Shown: positions 1 through 7,442 of the stretch, one piece after another
Position numbering within the stretch: position 1 is the stretch's first letter
How the letters are laid out: every line of letters begins with the position of its first letter
Assembly: GCA_945957335.1 (NCBI GenBank)
Contig: CAMFLJ010000089.1
Span: 1 to 12,312, forward strand
Reading direction: 5' to 3'
Length of the DNA stretch: 12,312 nucleotides
DNA from: an uncultured Actinomycetes bacterium
Lineage (GTDB): Bacteria > Actinomycetota > Acidimicrobiia > Acidimicrobiales > Acidimicrobilacustridaceae
Translations under genes and position numbers: made by a program
Notes under the pieces: model-generated
What the model was told of the DNA's origin: nothing
The model's input: only the letters and a program-made list of their open reading frames with translations
Databases searched by the model: none

Positions 1-63
1 CCCCTCGTCGGTGGGCATGAAGCCGCGGGCCGCCTCGGCGGCGGCGCGCAGCGCCGGGTCCAT
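1..63 (-). CDS. 5' end of an unidentified gene, possibly a SAM-dependent methyltransferase (partial)
   Basis: The minus strand opens an ATG frame at 63 that stays open to the window edge, giving 21 residues beginning MDPALRAAAEAARG and continuing FMPTDEG. The gene starts 28 bp after the GtrA-family stop on the same strand, so it may be the next gene of that transcript; a GGAG lies about 11 nt before the ATG. The helical Ala/Arg-rich opening followed by GFMPTDEG recalls the N-terminus of small class I methyltransferases of actinobacteria, but that rests on memory of family style and no catalytic motif is inside the window. Coding status is fairly likely; function is weakly supported. Confidence 0.4.
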   Translation of the reverse strand, partial: MDPALRAAAEAARGFMPTDEG

Positions 64-91
64 GGTCACGATCGCTCCGCCGCTGCCGGGA

Positions 92-574
92 TCAGATCTC
101 GTCGGGGGTGTCGTCCTCGAACACCTCGACGTGGAAGAGCTTGTCGAGGACGAAGAAGCGCACCACCCAGAGCACACCGAACGAGCACAGCTGCACGAAG
201 AGGATCGCCAGCTTGTTCGTGGTGTGGTCCTGGGCGAAGTGGATGGCGATGGTGGAGATCACCAGGCCGGCGATGGTGAAGACCCAGAACGGCAGGACCT
301 CCTTGCGCCAGTGGCTCTTGCCGCGCTTGCCCCAGACCCACGCCCGGTTCATGTAGTAGGCCGGCACCGCGGAGATGGCCACCGCGGTGATGTTGGCCTC
401 CACCGGGTTCATCCAGTGCTGCAGCACCACCAGCAGGCCGCCGCCGACCAGCACGTTGACGACCGAGACCAGCACGTAGCGCAGGCCCTTGGTGCGGATC
501 AGGCCGATCACGTAGCCGACGATCCCGGCGGGTGCGGGCTGGGCGGCGGGCGCCGCCGGTGTCTCGATGCTCAT
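92..574 (-). CDS. GtrA-family small membrane protein
   Basis: 160 residues. After an Ala/Pro-rich cytoplasmic tail (1-25) there are four hydrophobic segments at about 32-53, 58-78, 94-114 and 121-143. This is the size and four-helix layout of GtrA-like proteins. The YYMNRAWVW motif after helix 2 (73-81) is the family's usual N-R-x-W signature. GtrA proteins are thought to help move or flip polyprenyl-linked sugars for cell-surface glycan synthesis; the substrate here is unknown. The acidic C-terminus (EDDTPDEI) is probably cytoplasmic. I chose ATG 574 because the protein begins naturally at MSIETP, although no Shine-Dalgarno precedes it. A GTG at 604 would add ten residues and sits closer to the -10-like hexamer, so it cannot be excluded. 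Confidence 0.85.
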   Translation of the reverse strand: MSIETPAAPAAQPAPAGIVGYVIGLIRTKGLRYVLVSVVNVLVGGGLLVVLQHWMNPVEANITAVAISAVPAYYMNRAWVWGKRGKSHWRKEVLPFWVFTIAGLVISTIAIHFAQDHTTNKLAILFVQLCSFGVLWVVRFFVLDKLFHVEVFEDDTPDEI

Positions 575-625
575 GGTGACTCGATGCGTTCGGGGGGAGG
601 GCACCCGGTTCCGTCAAACCAGGCA

Positions 626-631
626 ACCCTA
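626..631 (-). promoter_or_regulatory. -10-like TAGGGT upstream of the GtrA gene
   Basis: On the minus strand TAGGGT (a TANNNT hexamer) lies 51 nt before ATG 574 and 21 nt before the alternative GTG 604. No convincing TTGACA-like -35 is seen 16-18 bp upstream. It is the same hexamer as in front of the GH1 gene. Confidence 0.35.
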
Positions 632-693
632 GCCGTGGGCAGGGCGCTCACCCATGTCATCGGCACGGTCAGGTGGCACCCGCGCGGTCGAAG

Positions 694-720
694 GTCCCCG
701 GGCCGGTGCCCGCCCCGGAC
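694..720 (-). terminator. Possible hairpin terminator after the GH1 gene
   Basis: Seventeen bases beyond the GH1 stop (737) an interrupted hairpin can form. The outer arms are GTCC (694-697) and GGAC (717-720); the inner arms are CGGGC (699-703) and GCCCG (708-712) around a CGGT loop. There is no U tract, as is common in very GC-rich actinobacteria, so the call rests on structure and position only. Confidence 0.3.
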
Positions 721-736
721 GAGCCGACGACGGCCC

Positions 737-1930
<1,194 letters not shown>

Positions 1931-1938
1931 GGCGCCGG

Positions 1939-1944
1939 ACCCTA
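1939..1944 (-). promoter_or_regulatory. -10 hexamer TAGGGT for a leaderless GH1 transcript
   Basis: TAGGGT on the minus strand ends 8 nt before ATG 1930, so transcription would start at or next to the start codon. No Shine-Dalgarno is present, which fits leaderless translation. Two GGCGCCGG copies (1931-1938 and 1951-1958), 20 bp apart, flank the hexamer. They may be an operator or chance at this GC content. Confidence 0.5.
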
Positions 1945-2016
1945 CCGAGCGGCGCCGGGCGGCGACGGGCCGACCACCACGGCGGGGCGGGTCGCCCGGC
2001 GCGCCCTGCCGGATGT

Positions 2017-2021
2017 GGGAG
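2017..2021 (+). promoter_or_regulatory. Ribosome binding site GGGAG for the thioesterase
   Basis: GGGAG lies 4 nt before GTG 2026 and 10 nt before a second in-frame GTG at 2032. The spacing is tight for the first and a little long for the second, so the true start may be either; the difference is two residues. Confidence 0.4.
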
Positions 2022-2025
2022 ATTC

Positions 2026-2901
2026 GTGGGCGTGTCCCAGGCCGCCGTCGACGCACTGATCGCCCTGCTCGACCTCGAGCCCATCGAGGTCAACATCTTC
2101 CGCGGGGTCAGCCCGCCCGCCGAGCGCCAGCGGGTGTTCGGGGGCCAGGTCGCGGGCCAGGCCCTGGTCGCGGCGGCCCGCACCGTCGAGCCCGACAGCC
2201 TCGTGCACTCGCTGCACGCCTACTTCCTGCGGCCCGGCGACACCCGGGTGCCGATCCTCTACATGGTCGACCGCATCCGTGACGGCCTGTCGTTCGTCAC
2301 CCGCCGCGTCACCGCCGTGCAGCACGGCCGGGCCATCTTCAGCCTCTCGGCGTCGTTCCAGGTGCCCGAGGACGGCTTCGACCACTCCGCCGAGATGCCC
2401 GACGTGCCCGCCCCCGAGACCCTGCCGACGCTGCGGGAGCGCTACGAGGAGATGGCCGAGGACGACGAGCGCCTCGCCGGCAAGGCCGAGTCGGAGTTCA
2501 CCCTCGACCTGCCCTTCGACCTGCGCAACTGCGACTGGAGCCTGTCCGACCGCGAGCGGGCGCTGCCGCCGTACCAGCGGATGTGGGTGAAGGCGAGCGG
2601 CGTGCTGCCCGACGACCCGGTCATCCACGCGTGCGCGCTCACCTACGCGTCGGACATGACCCTGCTCGACACCGCGCTGCTCCCCCACGGCCTGCACCGG
2701 CTCGACAACGCCTTCCTGGCCAGCCTCGACCACGCCATGTGGTTCCACCGGCCGTTCCGCGCCGACGAGTGGCTGCTCTACGCGCAGGACACGCCGTCGG
2801 CGTCGGGCGGGCGCGGCTTCGCCCGCGGCCAGGTCTTCACGAGCGAGGGCAAGCTGGCCGTCACCGTGGTGCAGGAAGGCCTGATCCGTCCGCCCCGCTG
2901 A
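2026..2901 (+). CDS. tesB: TesB-type acyl-CoA thioesterase II
   Basis: 291 residues, the normal length for the double-hotdog acyl-CoA thioesterase II family, which hydrolyses medium- and long-chain acyl-CoA to free acid and CoA in the cytoplasm. The first hotdog holds RVFGGQVAGQALVAA (36-50) and HSLHAYFLRPGD (61-72). The second holds YASD (207-210), SLDHAMWFHRPF (233-244), DEWLLY (247-252) and VQEGLIR (282-288). By alignment with the E. coli enzyme (Asp204, Thr228, Gln278, from memory) the active-site residues are Asp210, Ser233 and Gln283, so the central Thr is Ser here. The start is GTG 2026, or GTG 2032 giving 289 residues. The gene diverges from the GH1 gene across 95 bp and is followed 40 bp later by the sugar dehydrogenase gene, which has its own -10-like sequence, so co-transcription is uncertain. 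Confidence 0.93.
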   Translation: MGVSQAAVDALIALLDLEPIEVNIFRGVSPPAERQRVFGGQVAGQALVAAARTVEPDSLVHSLHAYFLRPGDTRVPILYMVDRIRDGLSFVTRRVTAVQHGRAIFSLSASFQVPEDGFDHSAEMPDVPAPETLPTLRERYEEMAEDDERLAGKAESEFTLDLPFDLRNCDWSLSDRERALPPYQRMWVKASGVLPDDPVIHACALTYASDMTLLDTALLPHGLHRLDNAFLASLDHAMWFHRPFRADEWLLYAQDTPSASGGRGFARGQVFTSEGKLAVTVVQEGLIRPPR

Positions 2902-2925
2902 CCACGGTCCGCCCTGGGGCCTCGG

Positions 2926-2931
2926 TAGCCT
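2926..2931 (+). promoter_or_regulatory. -10-like TAGCCT before the dehydrogenase lipoprotein gene
   Basis: TAGCCT (TANNNT) ends 10 nt before ATG 2942 in the 40-bp gap after the thioesterase. No Shine-Dalgarno precedes that ATG, so a leaderless or near-leaderless transcript starting here is plausible. The spacing is longer than at the other candidates. Confidence 0.35.
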
Positions 2932-2941
2932 CTGCTCCACC

Positions 2942-4405
2942 ATGGCGAGCACCACTCCCCCGCGCCCCGACCGGCGCCCCGCCACCCGTGCCCGGGTGGC
3001 TGCGGTCGCCGCCCTGGCGGCGGTGGCGCTCGTGGGCGCGGCCTGCTCCTCGGGTGGCGCCTCGTCGTCGGGCACCACCTCGACCACCGTCGCGCCGACC
3101 ACCACGACCACCGCCCCGGGCCCGGGCCCCGGCCCGACCTCGCTCGATGGCGTGGCCGTGCAGCTCCAGACCATCGTCGCCCCCGGCTCAGCCGGTGGCG
3201 CCACGGGGTCGACCACCACCACGGTCCCGGGCTCGGTCGGCGAGGTCACCTTCCTGGACAACCCGACCGCGATGGCGTCGCGCAACGGCCGCGACCAGAT
3301 CTGGATCACCGAGCGCGGCGGCACGGTGCGCATCCTGACGGTGAACACCGAGTGGGACGCCACCGCCGGCAAGCCGAAGCGCACCGGCTACACGCTGCTG
3401 CCCGGCAACGCCCTCGACATCTCCTCGCTCACCACCGAGGACGGCGAGCGCGGGCTGCTCGGCCTGGCGTTCTCGAGCGACGGCCGCACCCTCTACCTGC
3501 ACCACACCGCCACCAACGGCGACGTCGTGGTGGCCGCCTACGACGTGGTCGACGGGCAGCCCTTCAGCGGCGGCACCGGTGGTCCCCCACCGAGGGCCGA
3601 GACCGTCGCCAAGGTCGACCCGGCGAGCCGCCGCGTGCTGCTCACCATCCCCCACCAGGACGCCTCGAACCACAACGGCGGGCAGCTCACCATGGGCCCC
3701 GACGGCTACCTCTACATCGGGGTGGGCGACGGTGGCGGCACCGGTGATCCCAACGGCAACGCGCAGAACCTCGACACCCTCCTCGGCAAGATCCTGCGCA
3801 TCGACGCCGCCACCTTCGTGCCCCTCCAGAGCCCCTACGGGATCCCCGTCGACAACCCCTACGCGCAGGGCGGCGGCAAGCCCGAGATCTACCTCTCCGG
3901 CGTCCGCAACCCCTGGCGGTTCTCCTTCGACCGGGCCAACGGCGACCTGTGGGTCGCCGACGTGGGCCAGGACCAGATCGAGGAGATCGACTGGCTGCCC
4001 CGCATCTACGGCGCCGGGCGCGGCGCCAACCTGGGCTGGAACTGGTTCGAGGGCAACCAGCCCTACCGCACCGACGGCACCCCGCCCGAGGGCACGGTGA
4101 AGGCGTTCCAGACCTACCCCCACGCCAACGGCGCCTGCTCGATCACCGGCGGCTACGTCTACCGCGGCACCGGCGTGCCCTCGCTCGTCGCGGCGAGCGC
4201 CGAGGGCGGCAGCGTCTACGTGTACGGCGACTACTGCACCGGCCAGGTGCGCGGCCTGCTCTCGCGCCGCGGCATCGTCGTCGCCGACGCACCCCTCGGC
4301 GTGGGCACGGCCGCCAACAACCTGGTGAGCTTCGGCCAGGACGACGACGGCGAGCTCTGGGTCCTCGCCGCCGACGGCACCCTCTCCAAGGTCGTGTCCC
4401 GATGA
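2942..4405 (+). CDS. PQQ-dependent glucose/sorbosone dehydrogenase-family lipoprotein
   Basis: 487 residues. A basic N-terminus, hydrophobic stretch and LVGAAC lipobox (30-35) predict cleavage before Cys35 and lipid anchoring on the outer membrane face. Residues 36-100 are a Ser/Thr/Gly/Pro-rich flexible tether. The rest is a six-bladed beta-propeller of the glucose/sorbosone dehydrogenase (GSDH/HHIP-like) family: IWITERGGTVRIL (120-132), GLLGLAFSSDG (171-181), SNHNGGQLTMGPDGYLYIGVGDG (242-264), LLGKILRID (280-288), SGVRNPWRFSFD (319-330), ADVGQDQIEEI (339-349), GANLGWNWFEG (361-371). His244 matches the catalytic His of soluble PQQ glucose dehydrogenase. Cys399 and Cys432 could pair. Oxidation of a sugar or other alcohol with PQQ is the family expectation; no PQQ synthesis gene is in the window and many such lipoproteins have no known substrate. 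The stop overlaps the next gene's ATG. Confidence 0.88.
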   Translation: MASTTPPRPDRRPATRARVAAVAALAAVALVGAACSSGGASSSGTTSTTVAPTTTTTAPGPGPGPTSLDGVAVQLQTIVAPGSAGGATGSTTTTVPGSVGEVTFLDNPTAMASRNGRDQIWITERGGTVRILTVNTEWDATAGKPKRTGYTLLPGNALDISSLTTEDGERGLLGLAFSSDGRTLYLHHTATNGDVVVAAYDVVDGQPFSGGTGGPPPRAETVAKVDPASRRVLLTIPHQDASNHNGGQLTMGPDGYLYIGVGDGGGTGDPNGNAQNLDTLLGKILRIDAATFVPLQSPYGIPVDNPYAQGGGKPEIYLSGVRNPWRFSFDRANGDLWVADVGQDQIEEIDWLPRIYGAGRGANLGWNWFEGNQPYRTDGTPPEGTVKAFQTYPHANGACSITGGYVYRGTGVPSLVAASAEGGSVYVYGDYCTGQVRGLLSRRGIVVADAPLGVGTAANNLVSFGQDDDGELWVLAADGTLSKVVSR

Positions 4406-5361
4406 GCACCGCCGACGCCACACCGCCCACCTCGACCCCGGACCCGTCCGCGGACGCAGACGGCTCCGTGCCGGCCATCACCGACGCCGACGCCAAGCCG
4501 CGTTGGCGCCGCGGTCGCCAGCTCTCGGACGGCTCGCGGATCTACTGGTGGAAGGAGATGCTGATCGTCCTCGTGGTCGACGTGATCTACGAGTCGGTCC
4601 GCAACCTGTCGTCGGCCAAGCCCCAGAAGGCCTACGACAACGCCATCCGCCTGATCGGCTGGCAGAAGGACCTCGGCATCTGGCACGAGCACGCCATCCA
4701 GCAGTGGGCGCTGGGGTTCACGCCGCTGATCATCGCCGCCAACTACTTCTACGGCTCTGTGTACATCGCGGCCACCGTGCTCGGCCTGATCTTCCTCTAC
4801 CGCTTCCACAGCGACGACTACCCGCTCTGGCGGAACACCCTGGCCATCGGCACGCTGCTCGGGCTCATCGGCTTCGCCACGTTCCCGCTGATGCCGCCGC
4901 GGCTGCTCGACAGCTGGGCCGACCCCAACGGGCTGTTCCAGTTCGACGCCAACACGTTCTTCCACTTCAAGGACACCCTCGTGCAGTACCCGACCTTCTG
5001 GTCGTTCAACGACGAGGGCATGAAGACGATCTCGAACCAGTTCGCCGCCATGCCGTCGCTGCACTGCGGGTGGGCGTTCTGGGGGCTGGCCGTGTTCTTC
5101 CCCCGGGTGAAGACCTGGTGGGGCAAGACCCTCGCCATCCTCTACCCGGTCACCACGATCTTCGTGGTGGTGATCACCGGCAACCACTACTTCCTCGACG
5201 CCGTCGGCGGCCTGACGATCATGCTGGTCGGCTACGGGCTGGCCCGGTTGATCACCCGGGCGGGGCGCGGCCCCAAGATCGTGCACACGCCGTCGGAGGA
5301 GCTCTCGACGATCGACGTGGCCGACGGCGGCCCCCACGGGGCCAGCCCCGCCGGCGCCTGA
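4402..5361 (+). CDS. PAP2_3-type membrane phosphatase / inositol-phosphotransferase-like protein
   Basis: 319 residues. A Pro/Asp/Ala-rich cytoplasmic tail (1-48) is followed by hydrophobic segments at about 52-67, 105-133, 147-164, 222-234, 243-260 and 266-285. MPPRLL (164-169), AMPSLHCGWAFWGLAVFF (216-233) and TGNHYFLDAVGG (259-270) form the PAP2 active site: His221 and His262 as proton donor and nucleophile, Asp266 supporting. The PPRLL form and SLHxGWA belong to the PAP2_3 branch, which includes inositol-phosphorylceramide synthase and related actinobacterial proteins, so a lipid-phosphate hydrolase or a head-group transferase at the outer membrane face is likely. The ATG overlaps the dehydrogenase stop (ATGA at 4402-4405), implying translational coupling. 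The last codons and stop lie inside the first copy of a short tandem duplication. The substrate is not known. Confidence 0.86.
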   Translation: MSTADATPPTSTPDPSADADGSVPAITDADAKPRWRRGRQLSDGSRIYWWKEMLIVLVVDVIYESVRNLSSAKPQKAYDNAIRLIGWQKDLGIWHEHAIQQWALGFTPLIIAANYFYGSVYIAATVLGLIFLYRFHSDDYPLWRNTLAIGTLLGLIGFATFPLMPPRLLDSWADPNGLFQFDANTFFHFKDTLVQYPTFWSFNDEGMKTISNQFAAMPSLHCGWAFWGLAVFFPRVKTWWGKTLAILYPVTTIFVVVITGNHYFLDAVGGLTIMLVGYGLARLITRAGRGPKIVHTPSEELSTIDVADGGPHGASPAGA

Positions 5362-5391
5362 GGCGACAGCACAGCCCCGCCGGCGCCTGAG
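5343..5391. repeat. 29-bp tandem duplication (1.7 copies) across the PAP2 stop codon
   Basis: An identical 20-bp stretch occurs at 5343-5362 and 5372-5391, offset by 29 bp. The first copy encodes the last residues and the stop of the PAP2 gene; the second is non-coding. A shorter third occurrence of its first 9 bp (CAGCCCCGC) is at 5410-5418, in the end of the GT4 gene. This looks like replication slippage that duplicated the 3' end of the gene. Confidence 0.85.
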
Positions 5392-5408
5392 CGCCGAGAC
5401 GGGCGGGG
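5375..5408. terminator. Nested hairpin between convergent PAP2 and GT4 genes
   Basis: Inner perfect hairpin GGCGC (5382-5386), CTGA loop, GCGCC (5391-5395). Outer arms CCCCGCC (5375-5381) and GGCGGGG (5402-5408), enclosing a GAGAC bulge and an unpaired G. It sits between two convergent stops and could end transcription in both directions. It has no U tract. The left arm lies in the second copy of the tandem duplication, so the duplication may have helped create the structure. Confidence 0.45.
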
Positions 5409-6554
5409 TCAGCCCCGCAGGCCCGGGACCCCCGAGCACATCTCGATGGCGCTGCGGTAGGCCGCCACGTTGCGCTCGACCACGTCGGTCCAGTCGACCG
5501 GCGACGGCGTGTCGCGGTTGTGCTTGGTGATGACGAGGCGCAGCTCGCGGTCGCGGACGATGCGGGTGAGCTGGTCGACCATGTCGGCGTCGGTGGAGGC
5601 GAGCAGCCCCTCGCGGCCGTGGACGACGAACTCGCGGATGCCGGTGCGGGCCTTGGCCACCACCGGCAGGCCGGCGCAGCGGGCCTCGAGGGCGGCGATG
5701 CCGAACGACTCGAGGTTGGCCGGGGCGACGAACACGTCGCTGCGGGCGAAGATCTCGCGGATCTCGTCGCGCGAGCGCCGCCCGACGAGCTCGACCACCT
5801 CGGTGAGCCCGTTGGTGCGCAGGAACTTCTCGAGCTGCGGCCGCTCGGGCCCGTCGCCGATGATCACGACCTTCAGCCGGACGTCGCGGTCGAGGCGGGC
5901 CACCACCTTGCGGACCATCTTGAGCAGCTGGAGGGGGCGCTTGCGCGGCGCCAGGCGCATCACCGACACCACGGTGACCACCGAGGGGTCGCGCTCGACG
6001 GGCTCGACGACCCACTGGTCGTTGTCGATGCCGTTGGGCAGCACGATGACGTCGCGGTCGGGCCCGGCGATGCGGCGGATCGGCTGGGCGGCGACGTCGC
6101 TGACCGCGGAGAGCACCGCGGGCCACTGGCTCCAGTGGGCGGCCCGGTCGAGGGCGGCGAACACCGGCGCCGCGTAGCTCCACATGCAGTGCACGGTGAC
6201 GACGGTGGGCACCCCGGCGCGCTGGGCGCCCGCGGCGGCGCCGTAGGTGAGCGGGCTGGCGATGCCGCCGTGGAAGTGGACGACGTCGACCTGCTCGTGG
6301 CGGATGGCCTGGGCCACCAGCCGGAACGCCTTGGGCGTGAACGGGATGTCGAACGGCAGGAGCGGCACGTCGAGGCGGCGCACCGGGACGCCGTCCATCA
6401 CGGCCGGGCCGGGGGTGGGGGTGATCACGACGACCTCGTGGCCGGCCGCCCGGAGGTGGCGAGCGAGGTCGTGGACCTGCATCTCGATGCCACCGAGACG
6501 GGGCACGTAGCAGTCGGACACCAACCCGATGCGCAGGGGCCGATCGGTGGGCAC
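5409..6554 (-). CDS. GT4-family glycosyltransferase (PIG-A/PimA-like style)
   Basis: 381 residues, GT-B fold, retaining, cytoplasmic or membrane-associated. The acceptor-side domain begins RIGLVSDCYVPRLGGIEMQV (8-27) with the Gly-Gly loop. FHGGIASPL (94-102) and VTVHCMWSY (119-127) follow. The donor-side domain has VLPNGID (171-177), VVSVMRLAPRKRP (195-207, Arg200 and Lys205 for donor phosphates), VVIIGDGPER (229-238), and the EX7E motif Glu282 to Glu290 in ESFGIAALE. The VSDxYxPxxGGIE opening resembles PIG-A (GlcNAc to phosphatidylinositol) and PI mannosyltransferases more than MshA, but donor and acceptor cannot be fixed by eye. GTG 6554 is chosen: homology starts at once and TACCGT lies 6 nt upstream. 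It diverges from the PIG-L deacetylase gene across 42 bp, which suggests a shared pathway. Confidence 0.9.
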   Translation of the reverse strand: MPTDRPLRIGLVSDCYVPRLGGIEMQVHDLARHLRAAGHEVVVITPTPGPAVMDGVPVRRLDVPLLPFDIPFTPKAFRLVAQAIRHEQVDVVHFHGGIASPLTYGAAAGAQRAGVPTVVTVHCMWSYAAPVFAALDRAAHWSQWPAVLSAVSDVAAQPIRRIAGPDRDVIVLPNGIDNDQWVVEPVERDPSVVTVVSVMRLAPRKRPLQLLKMVRKVVARLDRDVRLKVVIIGDGPERPQLEKFLRTNGLTEVVELVGRRSRDEIREIFARSDVFVAPANLESFGIAALEARCAGLPVVAKARTGIREFVVHGREGLLASTDADMVDQLTRIVRDRELRLVITKHNRDTPSPVDWTDVVERNVAAYRSAIEMCSGVPGLRG

Positions 6555-6560
6555 GAGGTC

Positions 6561-6566
6561 ACGGTA
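6561..6566 (-). promoter_or_regulatory. -10 hexamer TACCGT for a leaderless GT4 transcript
   Basis: TACCGT (TANNNT) on the minus strand ends 6 nt before GTG 6554, so the transcript would begin at the start codon. No Shine-Dalgarno exists. TTGCAG at 6586-6581 might be a -35, but the 14-bp gap is short. Confidence 0.45.
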
Positions 6567-6584
6567 GTCCCCACAGGGTGCTGC

Positions 6585-6590
6585 AAGAAT
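6585..6590 (+). promoter_or_regulatory. Possible -10 (AAGAAT) for a leaderless PIG-L gene transcript
   Basis: AAGAAT, one base from TANNNT, ends 6 nt before GTG 6597, the same geometry as the opposite promoter 19 bp away. It overlaps the possible -35 of the GT4 promoter, so the two divergent promoters may compete for polymerase. Confidence 0.3.
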
Positions 6591-6596
6591 GCCGGG

Positions 6597-7442
6597 GTGA
6601 CCGCCCGGACCCTCGTGGCCTTCCACGCCCACCCCGACGACGAGGCCCTCCTCAGCGCCGGGACCCTCGCCCGGGCGGCCGAGTCGGGCCACCGGGTGGT
6701 GCTGGTGCTGGCCACCGACGGTGGCGCGGGGGCGGTGGGCGACGGCGTGCTCGACGGCGAGGCGCTGGGCGCACGTCGATCCCGTGAGGCCCAGGCGTCG
6801 GCCGACGCGCTGGGCGTGGCCCGCCTCGTGCTGCTGGGCTACGCCGACTCGGGCAGCGACCGTCCCGACACCGACGGCGACGACGGCTGGCCGGCCGGCT
6901 CGTTCCGGGCGGCGCCGGTCGAGGAGGCCGCCGAACGCCTGGCCGAGGTGCTGCGCGACGAGCAGGCCGACCTGCTCGTCGCCGACGACGCCAACGGCGG
7001 CTACGGCCACCCCGACCACTGCCAGGTCCACCGGGTGGCACGGGCCGCGGCCGCCGCCACCGGCGTGCCACTGGTGGAGGTCACCATCGACCGCGAGTTC
7101 CTCTCCGGCGGCATCGAGCTGGCCCGGGGCATGGGCTTCGAGGTCCCCGAGGGCTTCGTGCCTCCCGACGTGTCGGCCTGGTACACGCCCCACGACGCCA
7201 TCACCCACACCGTCGACGCCGGCCCGGTGCTGGCCGCCAAGAAGGCCTCGATGGCGGCGCACGCCACCCAGGCCACCGGTGCGCCCGACACGGTGCGCAC
7301 CCTCTCCGTCTTCCTCGGGCTGCCCGACGAGATCTTCGCCATCGCGTTCTCCCGGGAGTGGTTCGTCGTCGCCGACGGCGCCGCCCTTCCCGACGAGCTC
7401 GTCGGAGGGCTGTTCGTGCCGGTGCCGCCGGCTGCCGCGTGA
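6597..7442 (+). CDS. PIG-L family (LmbE-like) zinc deacetylase
   Basis: 281 residues; Rossmann-like cytoplasmic metal hydrolase that removes N-acetyl groups from GlcNAc-type sugars. AHPDDE (11-16) supplies zinc ligands His12 and Asp15 and general base Asp14. DANGGYGHPDHCQVHR (131-146) supplies His138 (transition state) and zinc ligand His141, as in MshB and Mca. ATDGGAGA (39-46) and ARRSREAQASADALG (59-73) are also typical. The Asp/Gly-rich loop at 84-102 is probably over the substrate pocket. GTG 6597 is set by homology and by the lack of space before the GT4 gene. The stop overlaps the next gene's GTG (GTGA at 7439-7442). MshB, Mca or a glycolipid deacetylase are all possible; the GT4 and membrane-protein neighbours favour a glycolipid or glycoconjugate substrate. 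Confidence 0.92.
   Translation: MTARTLVAFHAHPDDEALLSAGTLARAAESGHRVVLVLATDGGAGAVGDGVLDGEALGARRSREAQASADALGVARLVLLGYADSGSDRPDTDGDDGWPAGSFRAAPVEEAAERLAEVLRDEQADLLVADDANGGYGHPDHCQVHRVARAAAAATGVPLVEVTIDREFLSGGIELARGMGFEVPEGFVPPDVSAWYTPHDAITHTVDAGPVLAAKKASMAAHATQATGAPDTVRTLSVFLGLPDEIFAIAFSREWFVVADGAALPDELVGGLFVPVPPAAA

Noticed and set aside
3114..3135. CCCGGG/GGGCCC palindromes as a terminator or regulatory site
   Set aside because: They lie in frame within the lipoprotein tether and are explained by Gly-Pro codons at high GC.
1942..3384. Minus-strand frame of 480 codons opposite the thioesterase and lipoprotein genes
   Set aside because: No motif or plausible start region; the plus strand encodes a complete TesB and a lipoprotein signal.
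4231..6183. Long minus-strand frame of 650 codons across the PAP2 and GT4 region
   Set aside because: Arg/Pro/Gly-rich translation with no recognisable domain; it crosses a convergent junction and is the shadow of two well-supported genes.
5520..6596. Upstream extension of the PIG-L frame by 359 codons
   Set aside because: The extension is an antisense reading of the GT4 gene; deacetylase homology begins right at GTG 6597.
5409..7442. Reading the GT4 and PIG-L pair as mshA and mshB of mycothiol synthesis
   Set aside because: The GT4 lacks the MshA-type N-terminus as I know it and the PIG-L could equally be Mca or a lipid deacetylase. Family-level names are all the sequence supports.
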